A stretch of 64,000 nucleotides of DNA from an uncultured Oscillospiraceae bacterium (GTDB lineage: Bacteria; Bacillota; Clostridia; Oscillospirales; Oscillospiraceae): the NCBI GenBank assembly GCA_934572335.1, contig CAKTKU010000001.1, positions 179,159 to 243,158 of the forward strand, written 5' to 3'. Positions within the stretch are counted from its first letter, which is position 1, and every line of letters begins with the position of its first letter. Of this stretch, positions 7,571 through 16,534 are shown one piece after another. The notes below the pieces were generated by a model. That model saw only the letters and a program-made list of their open reading frames with translations, was not told the origin of the DNA and ran no database searches. The position numbers were made by a program, and so were the translations under genes.

Positions 7571-9298
7571 TTACCGGCGGTAATCGTCCTGATCGTCGTA
7601 ATCGTCGTCGTAGTAATTGCCGCGCTGGCTGCTCTTTTTCTTGCCGCCGGCGTTTTTCAGCAGGAAGAACATGCCCACGCCGATCGCGGCCGCGGCGAGC
7701 ACCATCGCGATGACCGGCAGCAGCACGCTCATCCCGAGACCGCTGCCGCCCTCGTCCTTGACGTCAGGGCTGGGGGAGGGAGAGGCGAGAGGCGCAGTGT
7801 ACGTGACGGAGACAGGGGAGGAGTAGACGACCCGGCTGTCCGTCGTGCCGTCGGACGACCACACGCCGACATAGTAATACTTGCTGCCGGAGATGGTGTC
7901 GGGGACGTAGGTGGGGGATTCCGCACCGGGGATCTTCGTGCCGTTGGCGTTGCTGCTGACGTCGCTGCGGTACCACTGGTAGTGGATGGTCTCACCCTCG
8001 GGGGCGGAGGCAGTGACGGAGAGCGTGGTGGTCTCGCCCTCGGAGAGGACGGCGCTGGACGGCTGAGAGGAGATGGTGGGCGCGGTGAGGGTGCTGCTCG
8101 TGTCGCCGGTGTTGGGGATGGAGCTTGCCGACGGGGACGCGGTGGGGGCGGCGCTCGGGTTATAGGTCGGCTTCGGCGTTGTCGCCGTGCCTGTGCCGCT
8201 AGAGGTGTTGGAGCCGGTGCCGGTCGACGCGCCGCGCACGCGGATTATCGCGCCGGTGGTGCACAGGAAGGTCTTGCCGTCCGCACCGATGAACTTGCAT
8301 TCCACGCTCCACTCGTTCATGCTTGCGGGGATCTTGGAGAGCACGAGGGTGTCGGTGTCAGCGCCCGAGACGGACAGCCCGTTGCCGAAGTAGGACGAAG
8401 CGTCCTTGGCGTTGACGGTTTTGGTGGTGTCTTTGCTGACGATGCGCCACACGCGGCTGTACGCATTGTCAGCGCGCGCCACGAACGTGGCGGAGCCGCC
8501 CGCATCAACGGTCTCACCCGTGGGGTTCTTGGTTATTTTCAGCGCGCCGCCGTTGATGACGGAGCCGCCGTTATAGGTGATGTAAACCACGTTTGAGTAG
8601 ACCGGGGAGCTGTACTGGGAGCCGTTATATGCCTTGATGCCGACAAAGTAATACGTTGTGCCGGAGGTCGCGGCGGGGGGAGTGTAGCTGCTGCCGGTCG
8701 CACCGTTTATCTGGGTCGCGTTTGCGCCGTTGCTGCTCGCGCTCTTGAACCACTGATAGTACAGCACCACGCCGTTGCCGAGGTTGGGGCAGGCGGCGCT
8801 GACAGTGAGCGTGGCGGTCTGTCCGGCGGCGAGGTTAGCGGAAGAGGGCTGTGCGGTGATCGTGGGGGTGACAACGCCGGCGGGCGAAGCCGTGGGCGCG
8901 ACAGTCGGGGCGACGGTGGGCACAGGGTTCACGACGACCGAGCACTGCACGGACGAGGCCTCGGCAACTTTAGCGCCATTGAGAGAGGCGGTCGCGATGC
9001 AGTACACGGTGCAGCTGCTTGTCGGGGTGAACGTAAAGGTGTTGCTGCCCGTGGCGGCGGTGGCGTTGTCGGTGATCCATGTGTAGGAGATCGAGGCGTC
9101 CGTGATGTTCCCGAGCGTCGCGGTGACGCTGAGCGTGACCGACTGCCCGTATGTAACCGAGACACTGGGGTCAAGGTTCTTTGTGAACGTTATCGGGACG
9201 CTTACGCTGCCGTCGGCAAATGCCGCAGCGGACAGCGAAAAGACCATCACAATGGCAAGCGCCATGCTCATAATGATCCGCAGGTATTTCTTTTTCAT
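7571..9298 (-). CDS. Secreted Ig-like repeat protein with C-terminal membrane anchor
   Basis: A 575-residue protein: signal peptide MKKKYLRIIMSMALAIVMVF ending SAAAFA; a first beta-rich domain; two long Ig-like modules of about 95 residues that match each other (ITAQPSSANLAAGQTATLTVS..YYQWF and ISSQPSSAVLSEGETTTLSVT..HYQWY); Thr/Ser/Pro-rich linkers; one membrane helix near 525-548; and a short acidic tyrosine-rich tail (NYYDDDYDDQDDYRR). It is most likely displayed on the cell surface. The start at 9298 is fixed by GGAGG 6 bases upstream and by the signal peptide; the frame continues upstream. The cytoplasmic tail of Asp and Tyr is unusual for a sortase-free anchor. Confidence 0.88.
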   Translation of the reverse strand: MKKKYLRIIMSMALAIVMVFSLSAAAFADGSVSVPITFTKNLDPSVSVTYGQSVTLSVTATLGNITDASISYTWITDNATAATGSNTFTFTPTSSCTVYCIATASLNGAKVAEASSVQCSVVVNPVPTVAPTVAPTASPAGVVTPTITAQPSSANLAAGQTATLTVSAACPNLGNGVVLYYQWFKSASSNGANATQINGATGSSYTPPAATSGTTYYFVGIKAYNGSQYSSPVYSNVVYITYNGGSVINGGALKITKNPTGETVDAGGSATFVARADNAYSRVWRIVSKDTTKTVNAKDASSYFGNGLSVSGADTDTLVLSKIPASMNEWSVECKFIGADGKTFLCTTGAIIRVRGASTGTGSNTSSGTGTATTPKPTYNPSAAPTASPSASSIPNTGDTSSTLTAPTISSQPSSAVLSEGETTTLSVTASAPEGETIHYQWYRSDVSSNANGTKIPGAESPTYVPDTISGSKYYYVGVWSSDGTTDSRVVYSSPVSVTYTAPLASPSPSPDVKDEGGSGLGMSVLLPVIAMVLAAAAIGVGMFFLLKNAGGKKKSSQRGNYYDDDYDDQDDYRR

Positions 9299-9314
9299 AA
9301 TGATCCTCCATAAG

Positions 9315-9348
9315 CTGACTTTCGCGCGTCTTGTACGCGAATAGTCAG
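9315..9348. repeat. Inverted repeat in the Ig-like gene leader
   Basis: CTGACT..TTCGCG, 9-base loop, CGCGAA..AGTCAG. This broken 12-bp stem lies between the promoter and the ribosome site of the gene at 7571-9298, so it would fold in the mRNA leader just 5' of the Shine-Dalgarno. Confidence 0.5.
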
Positions 9349-9359
9349 GGTTACATAAT

Positions 9360-9388
9360 ATTATACATGATGCACCGCGCAAATGCAA
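9360..9388 (-). promoter_or_regulatory. Promoter of the first Ig-like protein gene
   Basis: Minus strand: -35 TTGCAT (9383-9388), 17-bp spacer, -10 TATAAT (9360-9365). The rest of the gap 9389-9600 shows nothing recognisable. Confidence 0.7.
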
Positions 9389-9600
9389 CAGCGTTAATAA
9401 AAAACTAAGAATTTTCCTTATATTCCGAGGAAATGCGCGCCGCAAGAGAGGCGGGCGGCAGGGGACGCAAACTTTACATAACTGATATGTAGGTGAGAGC
9501 ATTGTTCCGCCGCAGCCTGTGCCGCCGGTGAACTTCCCCTGCTGTGATATAAGACGCGGATAACACAAAAAGGTTTCATTATATTGCAAACAAAATCGGG

Positions 9601-9635
9601 AATAAAAATTTCCCGGAGCGGGAAGCTCCGGGAAA
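9601..9635 (-). terminator. Terminator of the second Ig-like protein gene
   Basis: Perfect 11-bp stem (9609-9619 with 9625-9635), followed on the minus strand by a T-rich tract (AATTTTTATT). Confidence 0.8.
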
Positions 9636-9663
9636 TCGGGGGAATTGCATATTACGCGGGAAA

Positions 9664-11913
9664 TCAGCCGTTATTGGTCTTGCGGCGCTTGACGATGATC
9701 ACAGCTGCGCCCGCGCCAACGGCGCTGACAGCAAGCAGAGCCGCCCACAGACCGAGGTTGGCATCATCGCCGGTCTTGACGCCGTTGAAGCTGGAGGCCG
9801 TACCCCAAGTGCGGAAGTAGCTGGCGGCGGCACCGTACTTCGTGTCAACGGAGAGGGTGTGGTAGCCGTTGTTGTTGTAATACTGGCACAGGAAGTTGAG
9901 GAACGACTGGTTGAGCGTCACGACGAGATAGCCGTTGTAATTCGACGTGGAGTAGTAGACATTGGAGAGCTCGCGCCCGTCAACGTATACATGACCGTTG
10001 AAATTCTGGGCGGAGTCGTTGACGACGAAGCTCATGGCGTCGCGACCGTTGTACACGGCGTTCTGTCCGCTGACAATTGCGGGGGTGAAGCTGACGGTGA
10101 CGCTGGCGCTGGAGGAGTAGACCACGCCGCCAATGCTGCAGCTTGCGGTCACAACATAGTTGCGGTTGAACTTGCCGAGGACGGTGGCAGTGTAGTTGTT
10201 GTTTGTGGAGTTATATCCGTTGTTGGTGATGCCAATACCGTCAGAGGTGTCGCCGGAGAACGACCATGTGATGCTCTTGTCGCTGCCGGAGACATTATTA
10301 CCGTTCTTGTCGAGGATAGTGGCGGTAAAGTAATTGACGTTGCCCTGACCAAGTGTGATGGTATTCGGCGTGAGATTGATTTTGTAAGCCGCGGGCTCAG
10401 TGACCGTGACCGTGTACTTTGCCGAAACATTGCTGCCGTCTACTGCAGTTGCGGTTATGTCCGCAGTGCCGACCTTGTTCGCGGTGATGATGACCTTGGA
10501 GCTATCAGCAGAATCAACGGCAACAGAGACGATGGAAGCATCGCTGGACTGCCATGTGAGAGCTTTCTGCGACGCGGTCACAGGAAGGACCGTAGCAGTA
10601 ATGGTTTTGGTGTCCTTGACAGTCATGGTGGAAGAGGTCTCGCTCAACTCTATTTTCTCGACTTGGATGGGAGCGACGGTTATGTCGATAGTTTGGGTCA
10701 ACTCTTTATCGGTGACGCTGTCCTTGGCTTTCGCGGTAATTGTGGCAGTACCGACGGCTTTGGCTGTGACAAGACCGTTGGAATCAACACTTGCGACATT
10801 TTCCTTATCTGAAGACCAAGTAAGATCTTTCAAGCTTGAACCCTCGGGAGCTGCCGTTGCGGTAAGTTTGACTGTATTCTTCCCGTCTGCCACATAAAGT
10901 GTGGTAGCAGGATTAGGAGAAATAGAGATGCCGGTTGCTTCGACAGTAGCAGGAACAACGGAAACTGTAAGGTCATTACTGGTGATTGTACCATTGTCAT
11001 TATAGTGCGATGCCTGAACGGTAAATGTTTCACCGGAGGTAAAAGTTGCTGCGTCTTTTGCAGAAATAACACCATTTGCGGTGATGTTGAACTTATCTGC
11101 ATTATCAGAGATTATTTTCCAGCTTACACCTCTATCAGTGGCATCGTCGGGACTAACCTGTGCATATATAGTGACATTGCTGCCAATGGTGAGGGTGGTG
11201 GGATTTGCCGAAATTGTGATGCCAGAGACACGTACCCCAGACGCAGGGATTGTTACAGGAGTTTCCGCGACAGCGGTTTCGCTATCGACAGTTACTGTAG
11301 CCTTGACCTTCCCAGTTTGCTCGACATATATGTTGTTGCTAACGATTGTGGCGGTATTACCAGTTGCAGTACCTATACTAATATTATCAGAGTTTTCCGT
11401 CACATTCCATGCAACACCATCAACGGGAATTGTCACAGAAGTACCATTCTTTGTGGCACTAACAGTCAAAGTGTTGCCGTCTTGGGCTATGCTTGCGGTG
11501 AGCAGCGTGGAGGGGTCAATTATACTAACGGTAACAGGGTTGCTCTTAAGAGTTGTGCTGTCCTTTGTGGCCGTTGCGTAAAGCGTATCACCGTTTTTTA
11601 ACTCTGATAAATTCCAAGTGGCGGAAAGTTGACCGTTGCTGGCGCTTGCCCAGCGGAATTCGTTATTCACATACCAAGAAATCTTATACTCAGAAATCGT
11701 GATATCACTGGCAAACCCAGAAGCAGTAGCAGTTACTTTGCTGTCTGTGCCGACCTTGTAACATGCATTGTCCAAGGTAATGTAGAAATCCGGCGTTGTG
11801 CCACCTTCGCCGCCCGTTCCTGCGGTAGTATCCGCATACGCTCCGGCGGAGCACAGCGCGGAGACCATGCACACCAGAAGCAGCACGGAAATTGCTTTCT
11901 TCATAGTTTTCAT
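9664..11913 (-). CDS. Secreted multi-BIG2 (bacterial Ig-like) surface protein
   Basis: A 749-residue protein with a signal peptide (MKTMKKAISVLLLVCMVSAL.. ending AYA), a series of BIG2-type beta domains from about 120 to 540 (recurring 'sW.s.n..vasV...G.vtA...GtatITA' pattern, for example LTWSSDKENVASVDSNGLVT and LTWQSSDASIVSVAVD), an unrelated C-terminal beta domain, and a membrane helix (LWAALLAVSAVGAGAAVIIV) plus KRRKTNNG tail. BIG2 modules occur in intimin-like adhesins and surface layer proteins. GGAGG lies 8 bases before the ATG at 11913. AT-content in the middle of the gene is higher than at its ends. It is adjacent to and in the same direction as the other Ig-like gene, each with its own promoter. 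Confidence 0.88.
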   Translation of the reverse strand: MKTMKKAISVLLLVCMVSALCSAGAYADTTAGTGGEGGTTPDFYITLDNACYKVGTDSKVTATASGFASDITISEYKISWYVNNEFRWASASNGQLSATWNLSELKNGDTLYATATKDSTTLKSNPVTVSIIDPSTLLTASIAQDGNTLTVSATKNGTSVTIPVDGVAWNVTENSDNISIGTATGNTATIVSNNIYVEQTGKVKATVTVDSETAVAETPVTIPASGVRVSGITISANPTTLTIGSNVTIYAQVSPDDATDRGVSWKIISDNADKFNITANGVISAKDAATFTSGETFTVQASHYNDNGTITSNDLTVSVVPATVEATGISISPNPATTLYVADGKNTVKLTATAAPEGSSLKDLTWSSDKENVASVDSNGLVTAKAVGTATITAKAKDSVTDKELTQTIDITVAPIQVEKIELSETSSTMTVKDTKTITATVLPVTASQKALTWQSSDASIVSVAVDSADSSKVIITANKVGTADITATAVDGSNVSAKYTVTVTEPAAYKINLTPNTITLGQGNVNYFTATILDKNGNNVSGSDKSITWSFSGDTSDGIGITNNGYNSTNNNYTATVLGKFNRNYVVTASCSIGGVVYSSSASVTVSFTPAIVSGQNAVYNGRDAMSFVVNDSAQNFNGHVYVDGRELSNVYYSTSNYNGYLVVTLNQSFLNFLCQYYNNNGYHTLSVDTKYGAAASYFRTWGTASSFNGVKTGDDANLGLWAALLAVSAVGAGAAVIIVKRRKTNNG

Positions 11914-11969
11914 ATTATCTTCCTCCCTGATTGAGGTTATTTGCATCAGCGTGCTTTTTACGCACCAAT

Positions 11970-11998
11970 ACTATATCACACATTTTGCGTACTGGCAA
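11970..11998 (-). promoter_or_regulatory. Promoter of the BIG2 protein gene
   Basis: Minus strand: -35 TTGCCA (11993-11998), 17-bp spacer, -10 TATAGT (11970-11975). It gives a leader of about 50 bases containing a short GTGC/GCAC hairpin. Between here and the proS terminator (11999-12173) I see no gene. Confidence 0.65.
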
Positions 11999-12173
11999 CT
12001 AAACCATTACAAAAAAGCCGCAAAATATTTTCCGCTTTTTTGTGGCCGCCGCCAGCTGTGCCGCCGCTGTGCCTTTCGATTCATATGACGCGGGGTTTCC
12101 ATAAATGTTCCCTCGCGAAAACAGGATTTCTTCCAGAAGTTTATGGAGAATAAGCCATTTGCAGGACTGGCAG

Positions 12174-12204
12174 AAAAAGTCGCCACTCGGGCAAGTGACG
12201 ACTT
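12174..12204 (-). terminator. Terminator of proS
   Basis: An 11-bp stem with one mismatch (12177-12187 with 12194-12204), followed on the minus strand by TTTCT. It lies about 70 bases after the proS stop. Confidence 0.7.
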
Positions 12205-12275
12205 CTGTAATTTAGAATTCTGAGCGATCCGGGCTAACCACTTTAGGTCAAGCCGGGCGCTGTTTTTTTACGGGC

Positions 12276-13712
12276 TTAGTATGCCACGCCCCAGTAGATC
12301 ATGCACTTGGCGGGCTTGCCGCAGCAGGCGCATACCTCGCCGAGGTTTTCCTGCTCAAACGGTATGCAGCGGGAGGACATGCCGGCCTTTTCCTTCATGT
12401 CCAGCTCGCACTGGAGATCGCCGCACCACATGGTCTTGATGAAGCCGCCCTTCTCCTGCTGGAGCTGACGCGCCTCGTCGAGCGAGTACGCGGGGTAGCT
12501 GTGCTCGTCGAGATTCTTCTTTGCCTTGGCGTACAGCCCGTCCTGCACTGCGTCCAGTAGCTCCGGAATGCGGGCGGCAAGCTCATCGAGAGAGACGCTG
12601 ACCTTCTCGCCATTGTCGCGGCGGACGGCCATGCAGACGTTGTTCTCAATGTCGCGCGGACCGATCTCAACGCGCAGAGGCACGCCCTTCATCTCATACT
12701 GCGCGCACTTCCAGCCGAGGCTGTTGTCGCTGACGTCGATCTTCGCGCGGATGCCCGCGGCCTTGAGCTGCTCATAGATGGCGGTCGCCTTCTCAATGAC
12801 GCGCTCCTTGTGCTGCGCGACGGGGACGACGACCACCTGCACGGGCGCGATGCGCGGGGGCAGGACGAGACCGTTGTTGTCGCCATGGGTCATGATGATG
12901 CCGCCGATGATGCGCGTGGAGAGCCCCCACGAGGTCTGGTACGGGTGCTTCTGCTGATTGTCCTTATCCGTGAAGGTGATGTTGAACTGCTCGGCAAAGC
13001 CCTGACCGAAGTAATGGCTCGTGCCGGACTGCAGCGCCTTCTTGTCGTGCATCATGCACTCGATGGTGTAGGTGTTCACAGCGCCGGCGAACTTCTCCTT
13101 CTCGGTCTTGTTGCCGCGGATGACGGGCATGGCGAGATAATTCTCGCATAGGTCGGCGTACACCTCAAGCTGGTGCAGCGTCTCCTCGCGCGCCTCCTCC
13201 TCGGTGGCGTGGAGCGTATGCCCCTCCTGCCACAAAAACTCTCTGCCGCGCAGGAACGGGCGGGTGGTCTTCTCCCAGCGGAGAACGGAGCACCACTGGT
13301 TATATTTCATGGGCAGGTCGCGCCAGGAGTGCACAACGTGGCTCCAATGGTCGCAGAAGAGCGTTTCGGACGTGGGGCGGATGCACAGCCGCTCCGGCAG
13401 CTCCTCGCTGCCGCCGACCGTGACCCATGCGCACTCCGGCGCGAAGCCCTCCACGTGGTCCTTCTCCTTCTGCAGCAGACTCTCGGGGATGAGCAGGGGC
13501 ATGGACACGTTCTCGTGCCCGTCGCGCTTGAACATGCCGTCGAGGATGCTCTGGATATTCTCCCATATCGCGTAGCCATAGGGGCGCAGGATGAACAGAC
13601 CCTTCACGTTGGAGTAATCCACAAGCTCCGCCTTGATGCACACGTCCGTGAACCACTGGGCGAAGTCGACCTCCATATCGGTTATCTGCTCGACCTTCTT
13701 TTCTTTTGCCAT
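12276..13712 (-). CDS. proS: Proline-tRNA ligase (short, archaeal/eukaryal-like type)
   Basis: A 478-residue class II synthetase that charges tRNA-Pro. Motif 2 is seen in CIRPTSETLFCDHW and YNQWCSVLRWEKTTRPFLRGREFLWQEGHT; motif 3 in TSWGLSTRIIGGIIMTHGD; the anticodon-binding domain begins near PPRIAPVQVVVVPV. There is no roughly 180-residue editing insertion, and the C-terminal zinc-binding-like end (CGDLQCELDM.., EVCACCGKPAKCMIYWGVAY) is the ProS type 3 layout, not the long E. coli type. The start at 13712 is set by TGGAGA 8 bases upstream. No T-box is seen upstream. Confidence 0.95.
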   Translation of the reverse strand: MAKEKKVEQITDMEVDFAQWFTDVCIKAELVDYSNVKGLFILRPYGYAIWENIQSILDGMFKRDGHENVSMPLLIPESLLQKEKDHVEGFAPECAWVTVGGSEELPERLCIRPTSETLFCDHWSHVVHSWRDLPMKYNQWCSVLRWEKTTRPFLRGREFLWQEGHTLHATEEEAREETLHQLEVYADLCENYLAMPVIRGNKTEKEKFAGAVNTYTIECMMHDKKALQSGTSHYFGQGFAEQFNITFTDKDNQQKHPYQTSWGLSTRIIGGIIMTHGDNNGLVLPPRIAPVQVVVVPVAQHKERVIEKATAIYEQLKAAGIRAKIDVSDNSLGWKCAQYEMKGVPLRVEIGPRDIENNVCMAVRRDNGEKVSVSLDELAARIPELLDAVQDGLYAKAKKNLDEHSYPAYSLDEARQLQQEKGGFIKTMWCGDLQCELDMKEKAGMSSRCIPFEQENLGEVCACCGKPAKCMIYWGVAY

Positions 13713-13771
13713 AATTCTTTCTCCAATCATTCGCCAGAGCCCTTGCTCCGCCGTTTTTTTCTGCGCGGCAA

Positions 13772-13780
13772 TGCTATAAT
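13772..13780 (+). promoter_or_regulatory. Extended -10 promoter for the HAAS-like gene
   Basis: TGC-TATAAT (13772-13780) is a perfect extended -10 on the plus strand, without a clear -35. It would give a leader of about 145 bases before the gene at 13931. Confidence 0.45.
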
Positions 13781-13930
13781 ATGTGTATGCCGACACAACG
13801 CATTATTCTATATTCCCCATTTTGCTTTGTCAAGGACGAGTTTTTCACGATTATTCTTGACCTCGCGCCCCACAAACTGTATAATAATATTGTTTGGGCT
13901 AAAATGATCGTTTAGGCTAAAACAATCTGT

Positions 13931-15094
13931 GTGCAATCGGAGGTGACCGATATAAATAAGCAGAAATTTCTGGCGGAGCTCGGCAAGCTGCTGACGTTCA
14001 TGTACGATGAGGACAGGCAGGACGCGCTCGCCATGTACGCGAGGATGTTCGACGCCGCGCCCGATGAGCAGGCGCTCATACAGTTCCTCGTGTCCCCGAC
14101 GCGGCAGGCGGTCGTCATTGCGCGCGCATACAACGCGCGCGAGCGCAAGCTGCAGGTGAACACCACCGCGCGCGACGGGCGCTATGATGAGGAAGAGGGT
14201 ACGCCGGACTATGTCCGCGCGATAAGCGCGCTTGAGGACGAGGCGCTGAGCCGGAAGATAATCATGCCTGAGGTGCCGGAGGATCAGTTCACGCTCTTTG
14301 CCGACGGGATACACCCCGTTGAGCCGGAGGCGGACGAAGAGGTCGAGAGCGCGGACGAAGCGCCCGCGGTCATGCCCGCTGATGATGAGACTGCCGTACC
14401 TGTCCCCGCGCCCGAGGACGCGGAGGAGGACGAAGCAGCGGATGAGCCGGATGAGCAGGAGGAGACCGAGACCGTCACCGTGGAGGCCGAGAGCGTGGAG
14501 TTTGAGGGCGAGGTCGACGATGTTGACGCCTTCCTGTCGGACTTCTCCATCGCCGGGGACGAGCTGGGCGAGGCTGATTCCGACGCCGCCGATGAGCAGC
14601 CAGCAGAGCAGACACCCGTGCGCGTCATGCCCGACGCGAGCGGGAAGGAGCCGGAGTTCGTGTTCGACGCTGTCGACGACCTGCCGCGCCAGACCCCGCC
14701 GCGCCCGAAAAAGCCGGCGGCGAGCAGCTCCGCCCCCGCGGTGGAGCTGACGGAGCGCAGGGCCATCGTGCCGCTTCTGATACTGTATATCATCATTGCC
14801 ATCCCCGTGGTGGCGCTGTGCGTGCTGATTTTGCTGGTGCCGACGCTCTTTTTCCTTGCAATGTCCGTGGGCGCGGTGGTGCTGGGGTGCATGGCGCTCT
14901 CCTCCGCGTTCGGCGCGTTCACGATCTTCGCGGACGTGATGGTGGTGCTCGGCGCGGCGCTGGTGGTGCTGGCGCTGGGGCTGCTGTTTCTGTGGATATT
15001 CGTGTGGTTCGTGGGCGGCGCTATCGCCGGGCTCATCAACGAGATCATCAAGCTCGGCGGCAAGTGGTGCTTTAAGGAGGTGAGCGCGGCATGA
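13931..15094 (+). CDS. HAAS-like domain membrane protein with acidic linker
   Basis: A 387-residue protein. The first 65 residues (INKQKFLAELGKLLTFMYDE..ALAMYARMFDAAPDE..) resemble the HAAS/DUF1700 helical domain. A 170-residue, very acidic, Pro/Ala-rich disordered linker follows, then three or four hydrophobic helices (about 275-375). The start is uncertain: GTG 13931 lacks a ribosome site, while GGAGGTGA at 13939-13946 is inside the frame and positions an ATA codon at 13952, giving a HAAS-like N-terminus (INKQKF). The ATG of the next gene overlaps its stop. HAAS proteins are often regulatory membrane partners; no PadR gene is here. Confidence 0.75.
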   Translation: MQSEVTDINKQKFLAELGKLLTFMYDEDRQDALAMYARMFDAAPDEQALIQFLVSPTRQAVVIARAYNARERKLQVNTTARDGRYDEEEGTPDYVRAISALEDEALSRKIIMPEVPEDQFTLFADGIHPVEPEADEEVESADEAPAVMPADDETAVPVPAPEDAEEDEAADEPDEQEETETVTVEAESVEFEGEVDDVDAFLSDFSIAGDELGEADSDAADEQPAEQTPVRVMPDASGKEPEFVFDAVDDLPRQTPPRPKKPAASSSAPAVELTERRAIVPLLILYIIIAIPVVALCVLILLVPTLFFLAMSVGAVVLGCMALSSAFGAFTIFADVMVVLGAALVVLALGLLFLWIFVWFVGGAIAGLINEIIKLGGKWCFKEVSAA

Positions 15095-15294
15095 AAAGAG
15101 GATGGTACATCGTGCTTGTTGTCGTGCTCGTGGCGCTGCTGCTGGGCGCGGTATGCATGGGCGTCGGGTTCATCACCGGCGCGGACACCGCGCGGATATA
15201 CTCCGTGCTGGACGACAAGTACAGCATAACGCTCTACCATGACTATATCACGCAGGAGCTCATCCCCGCGTTCCAGGCGGCGGGCGTGTTCTGA
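15091..15294 (+). CDS. Small single-pass membrane protein
   Basis: A 67-residue product with one N-terminal membrane helix (YIVLVVVLVALLLGAVCMGV) and a 38-residue outside tail. Its ATG overlaps the stop of the HAAS-like gene by 4 bases (ATGA), so the two are translationally coupled and probably interact. AAGGAGGTGAG lies just upstream. Function unknown. Confidence 0.75.
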   Translation: MKRGWYIVLVVVLVALLLGAVCMGVGFITGADTARIYSVLDDKYSITLYHDYITQELIPAFQAAGVF

Positions 15295-15310
15295 GAACAA
15301 AATATTATCT

Positions 15311-15340
15311 GCTCCGCACCGAAAGGTGCGGAGCATTTTT
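15311..15340 (+). terminator. Terminator between convergent genes
   Basis: A perfect 10-bp stem (15311-15320 with 15325-15334), GAAA tetraloop, then ATTTTT. Confidence 0.9.
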
Positions 15341-16410
15341 CATTCGCTGCGCCAGAGATGTATAACGCCGCGGTCGTTGAGCTGGCGGAGCGTGACGAAG
15401 AGGATGGGGAAGAGGAGCATGCCCCATACGCCCCACACCTGCCAGCCCACATAGATTGCGAGCAGCGACGCGATGGGGTCGAGCCCGATCTGGTCGCCGA
15501 GGAGCTTTGCCTGTGTGCAGCTTCTGACGAGGTTGACAAGCCCCCAGCACACCAGAAGCGCGATGCCGCGGCGTATGTTGCCCAGCAGCAGGCAGTACGC
15601 CGCCCACGGCACGAGCACGACGCCCGTGCCGAACACGGGCAGCGCGTCGATGAGCGCGGTGACGGCGGCAAGCCCCACGGCGGTTTTCACGCGCAGGAGG
15701 AGAAAGCAGATGAGCAGCTCAAAAAACGTCATGAGCATGAGGATGAGCTGGGCGCGCAGAAAGCCGCCGAAGCTCGCCTTGAGGTTATGCCCCACGCCCT
15801 CCAGACGGCGGCGGAAGCTCTCGGGCAGTTGAAGCGCGATGAAGGCGGTGATGCGCGGGAACGAGGCGGAGATGAAATAGCTGCCAATACCGGCGGTGAC
15901 GATGAAAAGGAGCGTGTCGGGCGTGGACTGCGCGGCGCGCCCGACGAGATCGAGCGCGGCGGAGGACAGCGCCGCGGGGAGCGCGTAGAAGCTCTCGCTG
16001 ACGGAGTCTAGCGCGGTCTTGAGATAGTCGGACACGCCGTCGGGCGCGGAGGCGGCATACGCGAAGGCGCGCTCCTCCAGCGCGCGGAGCCCCCGACCCA
16101 CGGACTGCATCAGCATTGGGACCTCGCGGGCAAAATCCGTCGCGGCCTCCACGCCGCGCACGGTCAGCGACAGCGCGAGATACGCCAGCGCCGCGAGCCC
16201 CGCGATCGTCAGCACGCCCGCCGCCGCGCCGCGCCGCCAGCCGTGGCGCATGAGCGCGCGCACCACCGGCTCAAAGAGCGCCGCCGCCGAGAACGCCAGC
16301 AGAAACGGCGCTGTCCACGGCAGGAGAAAGCGCACCGCAAGCCACACCCCGCCGACCGCCGCCGCGGAATATATGAGCGCTTGCAGCCATTTTGCCGCCT
16401 TTTGCTGCAC
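15340..16410 (-). CDS. YtvI/AI-2E family permease
   Basis: A 356-residue protein starting at GTG (16410) with GGGAGGT 6 bases upstream. It has about eight membrane helices in the AI-2E/PerM layout: two N-terminal pairs (ALIYSAAAVGGVWLAVRFLL, RGAAAGVLTIAGLAALAYLA), a long amphipathic middle, then LLIVTAGIGSYFISASFP and the conserved C-terminal ALIDALPVFGTGVVLVPWA. Clostridial members are called YtvI, a sporulation-associated membrane protein; the transported substrate is not established. A long leader separates it from the divergent aspartokinase gene. Confidence 0.88.
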   Translation of the reverse strand: MQQKAAKWLQALIYSAAAVGGVWLAVRFLLPWTAPFLLAFSAAALFEPVVRALMRHGWRRGAAAGVLTIAGLAALAYLALSLTVRGVEAATDFAREVPMLMQSVGRGLRALEERAFAYAASAPDGVSDYLKTALDSVSESFYALPAALSSAALDLVGRAAQSTPDTLLFIVTAGIGSYFISASFPRITAFIALQLPESFRRRLEGVGHNLKASFGGFLRAQLILMLMTFFELLICFLLLRVKTAVGLAAVTALIDALPVFGTGVVLVPWAAYCLLLGNIRRGIALLVCWGLVNLVRSCTQAKLLGDQIGLDPIASLLAIYVGWQVWGVWGMLLFPILFVTLRQLNDRGVIHLWRSE

Positions 16411-16510
16411 ACTGCCACCTCCCGATATGTAGTAGTATATAATATGCTTATATCGTAGTTGTAGCCATTTTTTGCCCGCGTTAAACCGCACAGATGGCGC
16501 GGCGCGTGAG

Positions 16511-16516
16511 TATAAT
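16511..16516 (+). promoter_or_regulatory. Likely -10 element of the aspartokinase gene
   Basis: TATAAT only 18 bases before the ATG. The mRNA would start close to the GGAGGG ribosome site, leaving a very short leader. No convincing -35. Confidence 0.4.
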
Positions 16517-16534
16517 GGTGCAGGAGGGACGCCT

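Noticed and set aside
9389..9600. A hidden small gene between the two Ig-like genes
   Set aside because: No frame with a start, ribosome site and plausible protein sequence; only a promoter and a terminator at its ends.
13713..13930. T-box riboswitch before proS
   Set aside because: The conserved T-box core and a following terminator are not present on the minus strand in this short gap.
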